Source: Pseudarthrobacter oxydans (lineage in GTDB: Bacteria > Actinomycetota > Actinomycetes > Actinomycetales > Micrococcaceae). From it: a stretch of DNA of 64,000 nucleotides. Positions 9,471 through 17,943 of the stretch are shown in pieces; positions within the stretch are counted from its first letter, which is position 1, and each line of letters begins with the position of its first letter. Below the pieces are notes generated by a model. It saw nothing but the letters and a program-made list of their open reading frames with translations. It was not told the DNA's origin and made no database searches. Position numbers and translations under genes: made by a program. The stretch covers positions 3,410,001 through 3,474,000 of the forward strand of contig NZ_CP139438.1 of assembly GCF_034258515.1 (NCBI RefSeq), in the 5' to 3' direction.

Positions 9471-9740
9471 CTAGGGCGCCGATTTCGGGGTCCCGTCCAC
9501 AGCTATTTCCATGAGTTTGATCCACATCGACCTCATGAAACCTTCGCAGTCCCTACGAACGACTGCAGACCGTACACCGCTTCCGTCCCAGCGCTCCACC
9601 AGCACGTCGCCGCGGCCGTCGCGGGTGACGAACACATCGTCCGCTACCCACGCCGCACCGTCCCGAAACCCGAACATGGCGGCCGGCACAGGCGCCCACG
9701 GAAGGGGAACGGCCTGCCGGTCTTCCTCGTATCCACCCAT
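9471..9740 (-). CDS. Small hypothetical protein
   Basis: 89 residues (MGGYEEDRQAVPLPWAPVPA...) with coding-like composition, acidic-aromatic and soluble, containing VADDVFVTRDGRGDVLVERW. No signal peptide, no recognised domain and no strong ribosome binding site. It lies beside the ATPase relic at 9805. Confidence 0.5.
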   Translation of the reverse strand: MGGYEEDRQAVPLPWAPVPAAMFGFRDGAAWVADDVFVTRDGRGDVLVERWDGSGVRSAVVRRDCEGFMRSMWIKLMEIAVDGTPKSAP

Positions 9741-9804
9741 GGGCCGAAATTAGCCCAGCATCCTGGCTGGGGAACCAGTAGGCGGTACCTGAGTTTCCCC
9801 CGCC

Positions 9805-9960
9805 GGGTACCTGTGGCACCGGCAAAGTCGGCCGGGCGCAGCGGAAAGCGGGAGGTTCAGCCGGAGCGGCCGACGGCGCGTCCACGGCTTCCGCCGCGGG
9901 CGCACCAGGGACGGGGGTAATGGTGTCCGGCCCTGCCGGCTGGGCGGAAGCCGGCAGCCG
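9805..9960 (-). pseudogene. Relic of EspI-like ATPase linker region
   Basis: In the minus-strand frame this reads DTITPVPGAPAAEAV then PAEPPAFRCARPT. It aligns with DTLSSVAGAPAGEAL and PAEAPAFRRVRPT, the Pro/Ala-rich linker of the ATPases at 12633 and 21302. Homology is lost on both sides. It is therefore an internal fragment of a fourth copy of that gene, about 3 kb from the first intact copy. Confidence 0.72.
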
Positions 9961-10141
9961 CATCCCTAAGCCGTGACAGGCCGCATCCCGGCTCCCCTGC
10001 CCGCGACCTGCGCTCCTGTGCGAACTTTGTCCCAGTCCTGTGAGAACTGTGCAGGTAACCATCGGGAACCTTGATCGAAGCCACCCATCATTTAGCCAGA
10101 AGGCAACGAATATCTCTACAACGAGAATGAAGGTAATCAAA

Positions 10142-10297
10142 GTGGCAACCAGGGCAGAAAAATCAAACTACCGCTACAGCGACTTCTATTGCTTCATGTC
10201 GCTGGCGGACTTTACGGATTACATCTCCAGAGATGACGACGCCGACGGCTGCATCTCGATCAGCTACGCTTCCCGGGGAGCCGGGCAAGGCGCCTGA
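10142..10297 (+). CDS. Possible small protein, weak
   Basis: A GTG preceded by GAAGG at eight bases opens a 51-residue frame rich in aromatic and acidic residues (YRYSDFYCFMSLADFTDYI). No family is recognised. The composition is less GC-biased than a random frame here, but it may be a remnant. Confidence 0.3.
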   Translation: MATRAEKSNYRYSDFYCFMSLADFTDYISRDDDADGCISISYASRGAGQGA

Positions 10298-10318
10298 CGG
10301 CCAAGGTCCGGGGCACGG

Positions 10319-10708
10319 TCAGTCCGGTTGTGCGCTGGTGACGGTGGTTTGTTCGTCGCTGAAGAGCAGTTTTTCCACCCGCAAACGCAGTTCCCGAGGG
10401 CTGAATGGTTTGGCCATCAGGTCATGGACGCCGGCACCGAATGGGGTGTCGGCGAGATCCTCGTGACCGGTGAGCATCAGGATCGGTGCGCTGCTGAAGC
10501 CCCGGATGCGCCGGGCGGCTTCCAACCCGTTGAAGTCCGGCAGGCCGAAGTCGAGGACGATGATGTCCGGCCCATGCCGCCGGACGGCCTCCACACCTGT
10601 GGCACCCGAATCGGCTGCATGCACTTCCAGGCCGGCGCTAATGAGGATCCCTTGGATGAGACCCCGGACGTCCAGATCGTCATCAATGATCACAGCCGCT
10701 TTCCGCAT
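10319..10708 (-). CDS. Stand-alone response regulator receiver (CheY-like)
   Basis: A single receiver domain of 129 residues: acidic pocket DDD (9-11), phospho-acceptor Asp53 in IVLDFGLPD, Thr80 in MLTGHE and Lys100 in MAKPF. It has no DNA-binding or enzymatic output domain, so it must act through a partner. It lies 36 bases downstream of a membrane histidine kinase and is presumably its cognate phospho-acceptor. GGGGGCG precedes the ATG. Confidence 0.9.
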   Translation of the reverse strand: MRKAAVIIDDDLDVRGLIQGILISAGLEVHAADSGATGVEAVRRHGPDIIVLDFGLPDFNGLEAARRIRGFSSAPILMLTGHEDLADTPFGAGVHDLMAKPFSPRELRLRVEKLLFSDEQTTVTSAQPD

Positions 10709-10744
10709 GGACGCCCCCTTTTCTTATAAAGGTAGCGCGTGGAA

Positions 10745-12406
10745 TCAGCGAATGGCAGGGATGGTCACGGTGAACGTTGATCCATGACCCGGTGTGCTGG
10801 TGCATCTGATGCTGCCGCCGTGGTTTTCCACGATGGTCTTCGTGATTGCCAGCCCCAGGCCGATTCCCGGGATCCCGGATTTCCGTGCGGTCTCGGACCG
10901 GAAGAACTTGGTGAAGAGTTCCTTCAGCTCCTCCTGCCTCATCCCAATCCCGGTGTCCGTCACCGAACAGAACACACCTTCCGCGGTAGCGCCGGCACGC
11001 ACCGTCACTTTCCCGCCGTCGGGCGAGTATTTGATGGCGTTGGAGAGCAGGTTGTCCAGAACCTGGCCCATTCGTGTCGTATCTATCAGGGCCGGCACCT
11101 CAGGGTCTGATTCGTTGACCAGGTTCACGCCCGCAGCGCCAGCCAGCGGCACCGCCGTGGCCAGGCTGAACCCGATGACTTCGGCCAGGTCCGCCGGCTC
11201 CGGACGCACATCCACCGAGCCCGATGCCGCTGTGAGCAAATCCGCAACCAGCCTCTGGAGCCGTTGACCGTTCCGCTGGATGACCTGCAGCATGACGCCG
11301 GCGTCCCCCGGAAGGTCATCACGGGACGTCAGCACCTCGGTGTAGCCAAGGATCGAGGTCAAGGGGGCGCGCAGTTCGTGGGTGACGTTGGAAAGGAACG
11401 CATCCTTGGCCGTCATGGCCTCGACCAGTGCCGTGACGTCGGTGAAGGTGACCACCGATCCGTCGAATCTGCCATCGTCCCGGATTGCCCTGGCGGACGT
11501 CGAAAATACCCGCTGCTTGCCGTTTTCGCCGATCCACACAAGGTAGTCGGAAAAGTCCTCGCCGTTGGCTGCCCGCCTCTCCGGGCGCATCTCGGGAACG
11601 AGCAGTTCCTTTCCCCCACGGCCATAGACGTGCACCTCGGGGTCCTTGCCGGATGCCGGCGCGGGATAAGCGAGTGCAAAGTTGCGCTTCTGCTGCTGGT
11701 TCCTCAAGGTGCTGTTTCCTGCGGCATCGAGGGCGAGGACACCGACTCCCACCGCGTCAACCACGGTGTTGACCAGCCGTTCCTTGCGCGCCGAACTTTC
11801 CAGCGCCGCCTGCAGCTGGCGCCTCGCCTCCTCCACGGTGTGCTGCTGGTGGTCCCTGCTGGAGCTCAGGGTGTGGACGGCGAAGCCCGTGGCGAACATC
11901 AGCACCGGCAACAGCACAACCACGCTGTACGCTTCGCCGGAGACTGAACCCTTGAGCACCAGTGGGACCCAGACCATCAGCAGCGGACCGACGAAACTCA
12001 TCAACAGGCCGAACCGCGGATACAGCTGCGAGCTTGTCAGCCAGACCACCGGAAGCACGGCCATGGCCCCGAGGGCGGGAATGGTTTCCACGCCTGACTC
12101 CCGGATCAGGCCGGCCGGAATGAAGTCCAGGATCGGGACGGCAAGCGAGGCTGCCGGAGGGAACCGCTGCCACGGGATGACCCAAGCCAGGATGAACATC
12201 AGGGCATGGAGCATCAGCCCAGCCTCAAAGACCGGATCCCGCAGCAGCGCGGGATGAAAGACCAGCACGATGCCCGCCACCAGGACCATGGTGGCCGTCA
12301 AGGGCAGCTGGCTCAGCACCATCCGAGCCCGGGGAGAGAGCTCGTGGAAGAACCGGTGCGCCGGCAACCACGTCAAGCCACTGACGGGCGTTCTTGAGCC
12401 GCTCAT
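10745..12406 (-). CDS. Membrane PAS-containing sensor histidine kinase
   Basis: 553 residues from the ATG at 12406, which is preceded by GAGGGGAAGG; a GTG eight codons upstream is an alternative. Roughly six membrane segments fill residues 25-185. A coiled segment, a PAS domain (about 210-325) and a HisKA domain with phospho-accepting His in NVTHELRAPLTSIL follow. The HATPase_c domain is complete (NAIKYSPDGG, DTGIGM, GIGLGLAI). The membrane part resembles an integral sensor rather than a periplasmic loop sensor; the ligand is unknown. It probably phosphorylates the adjacent receiver protein. Confidence 0.91.
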   Translation of the reverse strand: MSGSRTPVSGLTWLPAHRFFHELSPRARMVLSQLPLTATMVLVAGIVLVFHPALLRDPVFEAGLMLHALMFILAWVIPWQRFPPAASLAVPILDFIPAGLIRESGVETIPALGAMAVLPVVWLTSSQLYPRFGLLMSFVGPLLMVWVPLVLKGSVSGEAYSVVVLLPVLMFATGFAVHTLSSSRDHQQHTVEEARRQLQAALESSARKERLVNTVVDAVGVGVLALDAAGNSTLRNQQQKRNFALAYPAPASGKDPEVHVYGRGGKELLVPEMRPERRAANGEDFSDYLVWIGENGKQRVFSTSARAIRDDGRFDGSVVTFTDVTALVEAMTAKDAFLSNVTHELRAPLTSILGYTEVLTSRDDLPGDAGVMLQVIQRNGQRLQRLVADLLTAASGSVDVRPEPADLAEVIGFSLATAVPLAGAAGVNLVNESDPEVPALIDTTRMGQVLDNLLSNAIKYSPDGGKVTVRAGATAEGVFCSVTDTGIGMRQEELKELFTKFFRSETARKSGIPGIGLGLAITKTIVENHGGSIRCTSTPGHGSTFTVTIPAIR

Positions 12407-12632
12407 GCCCGATGCCTTCCCCTCTGCCACGCCGCGGCCGGGAGTCCCGCGACTATAGCTTAGCTTTGATCCACCTATTCGCTCGGGTGGATGCTCTGAT
12501 TCCGGTTTCGGCTCGTCATGTGGGCAGAAGGCATGCTGGGCCTCGCTGCCCTTGGGTGGCGGAAGCCATTACGGGAGCCACAATTTGCCCTAATATCGCG
12601 GCAATGGGCGAGTTGTTTCCTACGGATGGGTT

Positions 12633-13979
12633 CTACCGGTACCCGTCCACGATTGCAGCGGCGATCTCTTTGTAGGCACGCCGGGTCTCAGGTTTGAGCA
12701 CATCCAGGGTGACGAGGTCGCCGTCGGCCACGCCGCGGTCGTGCGGGACGGCAATGAGCTCGCGGCAGATCCCGGCGAGGTGTTCCTCGATGGCGTCCTT
12801 GTCCACGCGGGAGGAGACTTCGTCCTTGTCCGTGATCACCACGATGGCGTTCCGGGCCAGCTCCTCGTAGCCGTGGCTGGCCAGCCAGTGCAGGGTGCTG
12901 CGGGCACGTTTGGCACCGCTCACTGCATAGCCTGCGGCGATCACCAGGTTGTCCGCTGACTGCAGGATCCCGCTCATGGCGTTGTGCGTCACGCCCGTGC
13001 CGCAGTCGGTCAGCGCCACGGAGTAGTAGCTGGAAATGAGTTTGCGGATCCGCAGGTACTCAGCCGCCGTGAGTGAATCCGAGACCTCCGGGTCCTGCTC
13101 CCCCGCGATCAGGTGCAGCCGGCCGGCGTGGTGCATGTACCGGGCCAGGGCTGTCAGCGAGTCGATGGAGTCGATGTTTTTCAGGAGGTCTGTAATGGTG
13201 CGCGGGCTGGACTGCTGGTAAATGCCCTCGCCCAGCGCGCGTTCCACCAGGTCTCCGGAGTCCGGGTTCGCATCGATGGCGCAGGGGGCGTCCCCGCGGT
13301 ATTCGGCCAGCGTCAGGCCCACGCCCACGGTGGTGGAGGTCTTGCCGATGCCGCCTTTGAGGCTCAGGATCGCGGTGTTGTAGCTGCCCTGCAACTGTCG
13401 CGAGATGCGCCGGCCCAGCTCGTCCTCCTGGCGCTGCCTGGCACTGGGGCCCAGGTTCCAGGCGCCGCCGGTCATGCTGTAGATGGCACCCCGGATGCCG
13501 CCCACGGGCCGCGGCTTCTGCTCCTTTACGAACAGCCCCGGCGAGCTGATGAAGTCCGGCATAGGGCTCTCAGCAATGCTGTCTGCAACAGTAGGCCGGA
13601 CGCGGCGGAACGCGGGAGCTTCAGCAGGGACGGCCGACGGCGGTGGGAGGGCTTCCCCAGCAGGCGCACCGGCGACGGAGGAGAGGGTGTCCTGCGCGGC
13701 CGTCAGGGCGGCTGCAGGTGGCCGGGTGGGAGGCGGGACAGCAGAGGCTGGCTGCGCGGCATCGGCGGCCGCGGCAGCTTCTGCCCACGAGGTCCGGCGT
13801 GTCAGCGGCACTCCGGCTTCAGGCGGGCTGGACGGGGCGGGCGGTACGGCTGGCATGGTTCCTGTCCGGACATCCGCCGGCCCGCCATCGACGCGACGAA
13901 GGTCGCGGCGTCGTCGCAGTGGCGGCTGTCCTGCATCTTCTGCATTGGCGCGCGCATTCTGATCCGCCGGATCGGACAT
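12633..13979 (-). CDS. MinD/ParA-like ATPase with Pro-rich N-terminus (EspI-like), copy 1
   Basis: 448 residues. An Ala/Pro-rich, probably disordered region (1-150) precedes a signature RGAIYSMTGGAWNLGPSARQ, followed by a P-loop of the deviant MinD/ParA type (SLKGGIGKTST, about 207-216), DANPDSGDLVER and LTDCGTGVTHNAMSG. This architecture is known from EspI-type ATPases linked to type VII secretion and polar or membrane positioning, but no ESX genes are in the window. It follows a 39-residue membrane protein and a micro-ORF on the same strand. It differs from the copy at 21302 by only about a dozen residues, mostly in the first 65. Confidence 0.88.
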   Translation of the reverse strand: MSDPADQNARANAEDAGQPPLRRRRDLRRVDGGPADVRTGTMPAVPPAPSSPPEAGVPLTRRTSWAEAAAAADAAQPASAVPPPTRPPAAALTAAQDTLSSVAGAPAGEALPPPSAVPAEAPAFRRVRPTVADSIAESPMPDFISSPGLFVKEQKPRPVGGIRGAIYSMTGGAWNLGPSARQRQEDELGRRISRQLQGSYNTAILSLKGGIGKTSTTVGVGLTLAEYRGDAPCAIDANPDSGDLVERALGEGIYQQSSPRTITDLLKNIDSIDSLTALARYMHHAGRLHLIAGEQDPEVSDSLTAAEYLRIRKLISSYYSVALTDCGTGVTHNAMSGILQSADNLVIAAGYAVSGAKRARSTLHWLASHGYEELARNAIVVITDKDEVSSRVDKDAIEEHLAGICRELIAVPHDRGVADGDLVTLDVLKPETRRAYKEIAAAIVDGYR

Positions 13980-14067
13980 GTTTATCCCCCAGGACGTTCG
14001 GCAAGAAGTTCAGCAGCACTCTGGTTCAAACCGTAAGTCTACGATGCTTTCGAGTGTCAGCCCGGAC

Positions 14068-14187
14068 TCAGCGATGGGCCAGTGCGGCGGCAACTACGGC
14101 TGCGGTCAGTATTAAGAGAACGGCCAGGGCAGCGTAGCCCTGCCATCTGGGACGGTTTTTGTGGGGGTTGATGTCAACGTAGGGCAT
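14068..14187 (-). CDS. 39-residue single-pass membrane protein, copy 1
   Basis: Reads MPYVDINPHKNRPRWQGYAA followed by a hydrophobic segment LAVLLILTAAVVAAAL and AHR, then stop. A near-identical paralogue (22733-22852) stands at the same place before the second ATPase, so selection on this frame is likely. It is an N-in single-span peptide with a basic, Pro-containing head. It lies 88 bases upstream of the ATPase and starts two bases after the stop of a micro-ORF. Membrane recruitment of the ATPase is a reasonable guess. Confidence 0.75.
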   Translation of the reverse strand: MPYVDINPHKNRPRWQGYAALAVLLILTAAVVAAALAHR

Positions 14188-14189
14188 GG

Positions 14190-14240
14190 CTAGCGGCGGT
14201 TACCTCGCCGCAGCGCGGTGGCGTAGCAGTCCAGCATCAT
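14190..14240 (-). CDS. Micro-ORF (16 residues) before mini-membrane protein
   Basis: A GGAGG-preceded ATGATG opens MMLDCYATALRRGNRR. Its stop has the same arrangement (CGC-TAG-CC-ATG style junction) relative to the 39-residue gene as the 52-residue gene has in copy 2. It may be a translated leader or the worn-down counterpart of that 52-residue protein. Confidence 0.35.
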   Translation of the reverse strand: MMLDCYATALRRGNRR

Positions 14241-14307
14241 GCAAACCTCCGTCGATGGCAATATTCCCAAGTCAAGCTAGGAAGGACGCTACCCTCGCGT
14301 CGGGATA

Positions 14308-14325
14308 ATTGACAAACGTGTCAAT
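14308..14325. promoter_or_regulatory. Palindrome ATTGACA-N4-TGTCAAT upstream of ATPase cassette 1
   Basis: A perfect 7-bp inverted repeat with AACG between the arms, 68 bases upstream of the micro-ORF. The same arms with a 5-base spacer occur before cassette 2 (23063-23081). It also contains TTGACA and could overlap a -35 element, so a repressor-type operator is plausible. Confidence 0.6.
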
Positions 14326-14380
14326 TCTGGTTGCTGGGGGGCTGCGCCGTCTGTGGAGGACCGATCGCTTGGCGCAGGTA

Positions 14381-15760
14381 TCACGCGGCGCCGCTGATGC
14401 GGGCTTCCTTCCAGCTCTCCCATTCGCCGGGATGGAGGCTGGGACGGCCCAGGAAGTAACCTTGCGCCGATGTCATCCCCAGCCTCGTAACGGTAGCCAG
14501 TTCGGCCATGGTCTCAATACCTTCTGCCACGATCTGGGCCCCGATTTCCTGGGCGAATGTAACCATGGCGGCACCGAGCGCCCGCTGGGCATGGTCGCTG
14601 TCAAGCCCCGCAACCAGGCTGCGGTCGAGCTTAATAATGTCGGGCCGGAGCCGGAGGATGTGGCGCATTGATGAGAAGCCGGAGCCGGCGTCGTCGACGG
14701 CAATCTTCAGGCCCCGGCGCCGCAGGGGGGCCAGCGCGGACAGCAGCGGCGTGTACTCAGCCACTGGCAGTCTTTCTGTCAGTTCCAGAACTATCCGGTG
14801 GGCGGCCAGACCGGACCGCTCCAGCAGCATCGGCAGTCGGGGGTCCAGGCAGGTATCGGGTGAGAGGTTCAGCGCCACATAGAGGTGTTCGGGGAGCTTC
14901 GCGGTCCTAAACAGGGCAGCCTCCAGGGCCGCAAATTCAAGGTGTCCCCCGAGTCCAACGCTGGCGGCATCGCTGAACCAGTGCTCCGGGCTTCTGCCGT
15001 CATCACTGGGGAACCGGGTGAGCGCTTCCACTCCGGTCATGGTTCCGGTGCCAAGTTCGTAAATGGGTTGAAAGGCGGTGAGGATGCTTCCGCCCCGGAC
15101 GGTGCTCTCGATGCGTTCCCGGACGTGCCCTTCGATGAGCGGTTGCACCGCCTGGGCGGCCAGGGGCCGGCTGGTTCCTTCATAGCGGGGGCGGGCCCCG
15201 TTCCTGGTGGGCCGTGCCCTGCCGGATACTTCCATCCACACGGATGTGCCATTGCGGTGGCGGTAGGAAATCCGGACCCCTTTCCAGTCCGTACCATGAT
15301 CGCCGCGGGCGTCTGCCACGGCCTGCCGCGCCCCGGCGAGTTCGTTCGGTCCAATGACAGTGCTGACCGGCCTGCCGATCAGCTCGCCAGGTTCATACCC
15401 GAGGAGTGCGGCGCTGGCCCCGCTTGAGTAGCTGAAATTCTCCTGGCCGTCCACGGCCCACACCCATTCGCTGCTGGTGTCGGAGACGGTCTCCATGAGG
15501 TTGGAAACAGCGCTGCTACGGTCGCGTTCCCGGGCCTGGGCACGGACGCCCCGCGCGGCAGTGACCACGGCAACGAGGATCAACCCTCCGGCAACTGCGC
15601 AGACCAGAACGGGCCCTGCCTGTGGCTGCGGAAAGCCGTGGGCCAAGGAGTGCCAACCTGCGGCTACGGCCAGGGCAAATGCGGCCTGCACGCTTAGGAC
15701 GCAGAGCAGCAGGTGGCTGCCGACAAATGACCGCATAGTCGTTTTTCCGTACTTGGCCAT
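14381..15760 (-). CDS. Membrane PAS-EAL cyclic-di-GMP phosphodiesterase
   Basis: About 459 residues from the ATG at 15760, preceded by GGGGGA; an in-frame ATG five codons upstream is an alternative. Two membrane segments (about 12-34 and 48-70) are followed by a PAS domain (about 90-200) and an EAL domain (about 220-455). The EAL motifs are intact: EALTRF, NLSP, LELTE, VDDAGSGFSS, IIKLDR, AEGIET, AQGYFLGRP. It should hydrolyse c-di-GMP, unlike the related protein at 8191. No GGDEF domain is present. Confidence 0.9.
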   Translation of the reverse strand: MAKYGKTTMRSFVGSHLLLCVLSVQAAFALAVAAGWHSLAHGFPQPQAGPVLVCAVAGGLILVAVVTAARGVRAQARERDRSSAVSNLMETVSDTSSEWVWAVDGQENFSYSSGASAALLGYEPGELIGRPVSTVIGPNELAGARQAVADARGDHGTDWKGVRISYRHRNGTSVWMEVSGRARPTRNGARPRYEGTSRPLAAQAVQPLIEGHVRERIESTVRGGSILTAFQPIYELGTGTMTGVEALTRFPSDDGRSPEHWFSDAASVGLGGHLEFAALEAALFRTAKLPEHLYVALNLSPDTCLDPRLPMLLERSGLAAHRIVLELTERLPVAEYTPLLSALAPLRRRGLKIAVDDAGSGFSSMRHILRLRPDIIKLDRSLVAGLDSDHAQRALGAAMVTFAQEIGAQIVAEGIETMAELATVTRLGMTSAQGYFLGRPSLHPGEWESWKEARISGAA

Positions 15761-15923
15761 GCCCTGTTCCCCCATTGCACCCCGCGTTTGAGTCCGGTCA
15801 TCCTGACTGGCCGCGGCCAAAGGTAGGCTAACAGGGCCGCACCAGGGTAAGTCCCATCTTTGGACTAATCTGTGGAAATCCTTGAAAAGGTACGCAAAAG
15901 CAGGCAAATCAACGTGAATGCAC

Positions 15924-17015
15924 CTACGGTGCCGCGGTGATCATCGGCGAAGGGGTGGCCGCCGTCGCGGTGGCGGAAGGGATCGCCGTCGGGGATGCTG
16001 TAGCTGCGGAGGCGGGCGCCACAGCCGGCGACGTCGTCGGGGCGGGTGCAAGTGCCGGTGGCGCCGAGGCGTCGACTCGGGGCGAAGAAGTCACGGCCGC
16101 CGGTCCGGCTTCCGCGGGACCGTGGCCGTGGCCAGCCGATTCATGCCTACGGCTCTGTTCAACGGAGACTACCCATGCCGGCGCAGGTTTCGTTCCGTCG
16201 GCGCTCCGGTAGTCGGCCATCGTGATATCGGCCTTGGGATCGGGAGAATGCAGCGGCACCAGTGTCCATTTAGCAGGGTCGGTGTGGCTGCCGTTCAAGA
16301 CCGTTTCGAAATGGAGATGGCATCCCGTTGAGGCGCCGGTTGTGCCGACCTTGGCGATAACGTCGCCGGCCTGGACGGACTGGCCCGTCCGGACAGCTAT
16401 GCCTTCGAGGTGGTTGTAGGTGGTGATCAGCCCGTTGCCATGGTCCACTTCAACCCGGTTGCCGCCGCCCCACTGGTGCCAACCCACTGCCCGTACGACG
16501 CCGGCATCCGCCGAGTGGACGCGCGTGCCGCAGGATGCGGAGAAATCGAGGCCCCAGTGGAATTCCCCCGCTCTTCCGGTGATCGGACTCGTCCGGAGTC
16601 CATAGGGCGAACTGGGGAGAAGTGCCTCCAGCGGTGCCATCAGGGTTCCGGCCGCTGGGCGCTGCGAGGCGGTTGAGGCGGCACTGAGTTTCCCGGTCTC
16701 CTTCTTCGCCTCGGTATGGACGATGGAGCGGCTGTAGGTCAGCGAAGCATCGGCCCGGGCCGAGACAGCGTGCAAGGTTGAGCCGGCTGCCTGCGCAAGC
16801 GCCGTCTCCGCTGCGAAGCCGTGGCCGGCTGTGGCTGCAAAACCGACGGAAGTGTGCCCTGGCGCATATTGAGCAGCAGGAACCGAGCCGTTTGCCTGAA
16901 GTCCCATAGCGAGCAGGGCCAGCACGCCTGTACCTCCGCTGATCGTCAGCCGGCAGGCATGCCGCCGGTGCTGCCGGCTGCGGCGGGCAGCAGCCCGCGC
17001 TAGATGTTTTGCCAA
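15924..17015 (-). CDS. Secreted M23-family (LytM) peptidoglycan endopeptidase
   Basis: 363 residues. A basic N-terminus and a hydrophobic segment (about 24-40) suggest export. The M23 domain (about 130-255) carries zinc ligands in EFHWGLDFS and HLHFE, with the usual GNRVEVDHGNGLITTYNHL core. An 80-residue Ala/Pro/Ser/Thr-rich tail follows, which may span or bind the cell wall. It cleaves cross-linking peptides of peptidoglycan, or helps control such enzymes. No co-transcribed partner is obvious. Confidence 0.88.
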   Translation of the reverse strand: MAKHLARAAARRSRQHRRHACRLTISGGTGVLALLAMGLQANGSVPAAQYAPGHTSVGFAATAGHGFAAETALAQAAGSTLHAVSARADASLTYSRSIVHTEAKKETGKLSAASTASQRPAAGTLMAPLEALLPSSPYGLRTSPITGRAGEFHWGLDFSASCGTRVHSADAGVVRAVGWHQWGGGNRVEVDHGNGLITTYNHLEGIAVRTGQSVQAGDVIAKVGTTGASTGCHLHFETVLNGSHTDPAKWTLVPLHSPDPKADITMADYRSADGTKPAPAWVVSVEQSRRHESAGHGHGPAEAGPAAVTSSPRVDASAPPALAPAPTTSPAVAPASAATASPTAIPSATATAATPSPMITAAP

Positions 17016-17248
17016 TATGGATGTCCCCCGTGAAGAGCCGCCTGTTGATGTGATTGGCGGGCGTTGTAACTATGGGAACACGGAGGACAAAGCGATTCGA
17101 GGCGTAAAGCCGCATATGTGAATAAGCTATGCAAACCCTCAGGCAGGCCTTGCCAAACTGGGCCGGTCTTCACAGAAAGCTGAGTAATAGCCGCGCCGCG
17201 CAGCGGCCAGGACGACTGCCTATCATGTCCAAGACCGGGGACTGAAAT

Positions 17249-17722
17249 CTAATCCAGGGGAATGGTGACGGCGACCTTGGTTCCCCTGCCCGGAGCAGAG
17301 TCAACGCTCACGAAGCCGTGGGCTTCGTTGACGGCCATCGTCATCAAGCACACCCCGTATCGGTGGTTCCGGGAGGCTTCGGCCTGGCTTTCCGGGCTGA
17401 AGCCAATGCCGTCGTCAGAGATGGTCAGGCGGATGCCGTGGTAGACGGCCTCGAGCCGGACGGTCATTTCGGTTGCATTGGAGTGCCTGAACGCATTGGT
17501 GAGGATTTCCTGCCCGGCGCGGTAGAGCAGGATAGCGCAGGCCGCCGAAATCTCGAGGCCGTGGTGCGGAGTTTCCAGATGCACACGAACGCCCTGCTGC
17601 CGCAGCGGCATGGCCAGCCCGTAGATGCATCCCGCGAGACCCCAGGTGCGGAATTCATGCATGAGGTCGTCGGTGACGGTGCCGCCGGCGCTGTCCTTTT
17701 CCAGTACTGATGCCTGGCTCAT
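17249..17722 (-). CDS. ATPase-only histidine-kinase-like protein
   Basis: 157 residues from the ATG at 17722 (AGGGA at five bases). It is almost entirely a HATPase_c domain of the NarX/DesK class: EILTNAFRHSNAT, SDDGIGF, GRGTKVAVTIP. There is no sensor, no membrane segment and no dimerisation/phospho-histidine helix, so it cannot autophosphorylate alone. It could be an anti-sigma-like kinase or a fragment that works with another protein. No receiver gene is adjacent. Confidence 0.75.
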   Translation of the reverse strand: MSQASVLEKDSAGGTVTDDLMHEFRTWGLAGCIYGLAMPLRQQGVRVHLETPHHGLEISAACAILLYRAGQEILTNAFRHSNATEMTVRLEAVYHGIRLTISDDGIGFSPESQAEASRNHRYGVCLMTMAVNEAHGFVSVDSAPGRGTKVAVTIPLD

Positions 17723-17943
17723 GATTTCCCTGCTCCCTCGCATGCCTGCTCGTTTTAGTTTGCATTCCGGTCCGGCCGGACCCTCCATACAGGTAAGGAT
17801 GCACCCCGGGACTCAAGGATTCCGGCAGTTAACCCCAGCCCGAGCAGAGGAATCCGGCAGTCTTTTGCAAGGTACGAGTGGGTTTCCCCCGCACCTTATG
17901 ATGGGCGCCCCAAACTTTTGGACACGCCCCGCAGCGCATGTGG

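Noticed and set aside
10319..12406. Phage or defence system around the kinase/receiver pair
   Set aside because: All genes here are ordinary signalling proteins; no nuclease, toxin or phage structural gene is present.
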